Assembly (NCBI RefSeq): GCF_021608185.1
Contig: NZ_JAKIHN010000003.1
Coordinates: 124,001 to 188,000, forward strand
From: Flavobacterium anseongense
GTDB lineage: Bacteria; Bacteroidota; Bacteroidia; Flavobacteriales; Flavobacteriaceae
Direction: 5' to 3'
DNA: 64,000 nt
Under the pieces are notes generated by a model. The model had not been told where the DNA came from. It was given only the letters and a program-made list of their open reading frames with translations, and did no database searches. Positions 63,413 to 64,000 of this stretch are shown in pieces (within the stretch, counting starts at the first letter, position 1; each line of letters opens with the position of its first letter). The position numbers and the translations under genes were made by a program.

Positions 63413-64000
63413 ATGCTAAGCCGAAAAACCAAACATTTGCTGCTGAAAATTGTCAGTATGCTTTCGGTAGTTCGTGGCTACAACATTGCCATTATTGTTT
63501 TGGCTCAATATTTATCAGCCATTTTTATTTTAGCGCCTGAAAAAAAACGCGCACTCGATGTTATCCTCGATTTTAATTTATTTATGATTGTCATCGTTTC
63601 CAGTTTGACGATTGCTTCGGGTTATATCATCAATAATTTTTACGACAGTGAGAAAGATTTAATCAATCGCCCTAACAAATCGCAACTTGATAGATTAGTA
63701 AGTCAGAAAACAAAACTTAACGTTTATTTTACCGTCAATTTTATTGTTTTTCTGTTATCCTTTTTAGTTTCGATTCGCGCTGTTTTATTTTTCTCAGCCT
63801 ACATATTTCTAATTTGGTTTTACTCTCACAAACTCAAAAAAATGCTGGTTGTCGGAAATTTGACTTCGGCTTTTCTGGCCGTTTTACCTTTTTTCGCCAT
63901 TTTACTTTATTACAAAAACGTCTATCCGCAAATTTTTGCACATGCTTCTTTTCTTTTTCTTTTGCTGCTAATCCGTGAAATAATAAAAGATTTGGAAAAT
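63413..64000 (+). CDS. UbiA-family prenyltransferase, 3' truncated by the window
   Basis: An open frame from ATG 63413 to the end of the window (196 codons seen), highly hydrophobic. The first Asp-rich motif NNFYDSEKD (Asn74/75, Asp78, Asp82) fits the NxxxDxxxD signature of UbiA prenyltransferases, and REIIKDLEN at the edge is the start of the second. The branch is often labelled geranylgeranylglycerol-phosphate geranylgeranyltransferase in Flavobacteriia. It is 10 bases after mevalonate kinase, linking isoprenoid supply to a prenyl-transfer step. The natural acceptor is unknown; quinone or another lipid is possible. Confidence 0.85.
   Translation, partial: MLSRKTKHLLLKIVSMLSVVRGYNIAIIVLAQYLSAIFILAPEKKRALDVILDFNLFMIVIVSSLTIASGYIINNFYDSEKDLINRPNKSQLDRLVSQKTKLNVYFTVNFIVFLLSFLVSIRAVLFFSAYIFLIWFYSHKLKKMLVVGNLTSAFLAVLPFFAILLYYKNVYPQIFAHASFLFLLLLIREIIKDLEN

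Noticed and set aside
1..64000. Prophage, integrative element, toxin-antitoxin, restriction or CRISPR defence system
   Set aside because: No integrase, transposase, phage structural, nuclease-defence or array sequence was found; gene content is core metabolism, envelope and carbohydrate uptake.

Overview
The window looks like a chromosomal segment of a Flavobacterium-like member of the Flavobacteriaceae (Bacteroidota). The evidence is low GC, SusC/SusD-type outer-membrane uptake genes, type IX secretion (T9SS) C-terminal sorting domains, many -7 promoter boxes of the Bacteroidota form TAnnTTTG, a mevalonate-type isoprenoid pathway, and a single-copy tRNA-Phe without encoded CCA. I see no rRNA, CRISPR array, insertion sequence, prophage or plasmid gene.

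Layout. 1-4.0 kb: the elongasome operon mreC(partial)-mreD-pbp2-rodA. 4.1-11.9 kb: a secreted coiled-coil protein, the tail-specific protease Prc (minus strand), SurE, LpxB, an NlpC/P60 lipoprotein and a ComEC without its metallo-beta-lactamase part. 11.9-19.2 kb (minus): a periplasmic thioredoxin-like protein and four consecutive POT/PTR-family peptide transporters. 19.2-19.8 kb: a gene-free stretch with small palindromic repeats, tRNA-Phe and its terminator, and divergent promoters for tRNA-Phe and coaX. 19.8-27.3 kb: an envelope-biogenesis run of coaX, an outer-membrane protein, a TPR protein, LptC, a small membrane protein, a CNNM/CorC protein and a PpiD-like chaperone. 27.4-32.4 kb (minus): a GYDIA-type GHMP kinase with HMG-CoA reductase, and an AsmA-like protein.

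32.5-55.2 kb is a complete alpha-glucan (starch/maltodextrin) utilisation locus. The minus-strand arm is susC-susD-susE-GH13 amylase, the amylase carrying a T9SS tag. The plus-strand arm is a LacI-type regulator, an SLC45-like MFS sugar transporter, beta-phosphoglucomutase, GH65 maltose phosphorylase, GH13, GH31 and GH13, followed by a GDPD phosphodiesterase and a HI0933-like flavoprotein. The logic is surface hydrolysis, SusCD import, periplasmic trimming by GH13/GH31, MFS import of maltose, and phosphorolysis to glucose plus beta-glucose-1-P, which PgmB isomerises. Two different short sequence elements occur once in each of the two arm promoters (13/13 and 18/20 identical), which points to co-regulation of both arms, probably through the LacI-type protein encoded between them.

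55.2-60.7 kb holds two paralogous T9SS surface proteins, one with three CUB-like domains. 60.8-64.0 kb holds TspO (minus) and a second mevalonate-pathway operon: diphosphomevalonate decarboxylase, mevalonate kinase and a UbiA-family prenyltransferase cut off by the window end.

Most of the window is ordinary core-genome content. The observations most worth a second look are the shared cis-elements of the glucan locus, a likely attenuator between susE and the surface amylase, the unassigned kinase step of the mevalonate pathway, the four-transporter array and the repeat-rich region beside tRNA-Phe.
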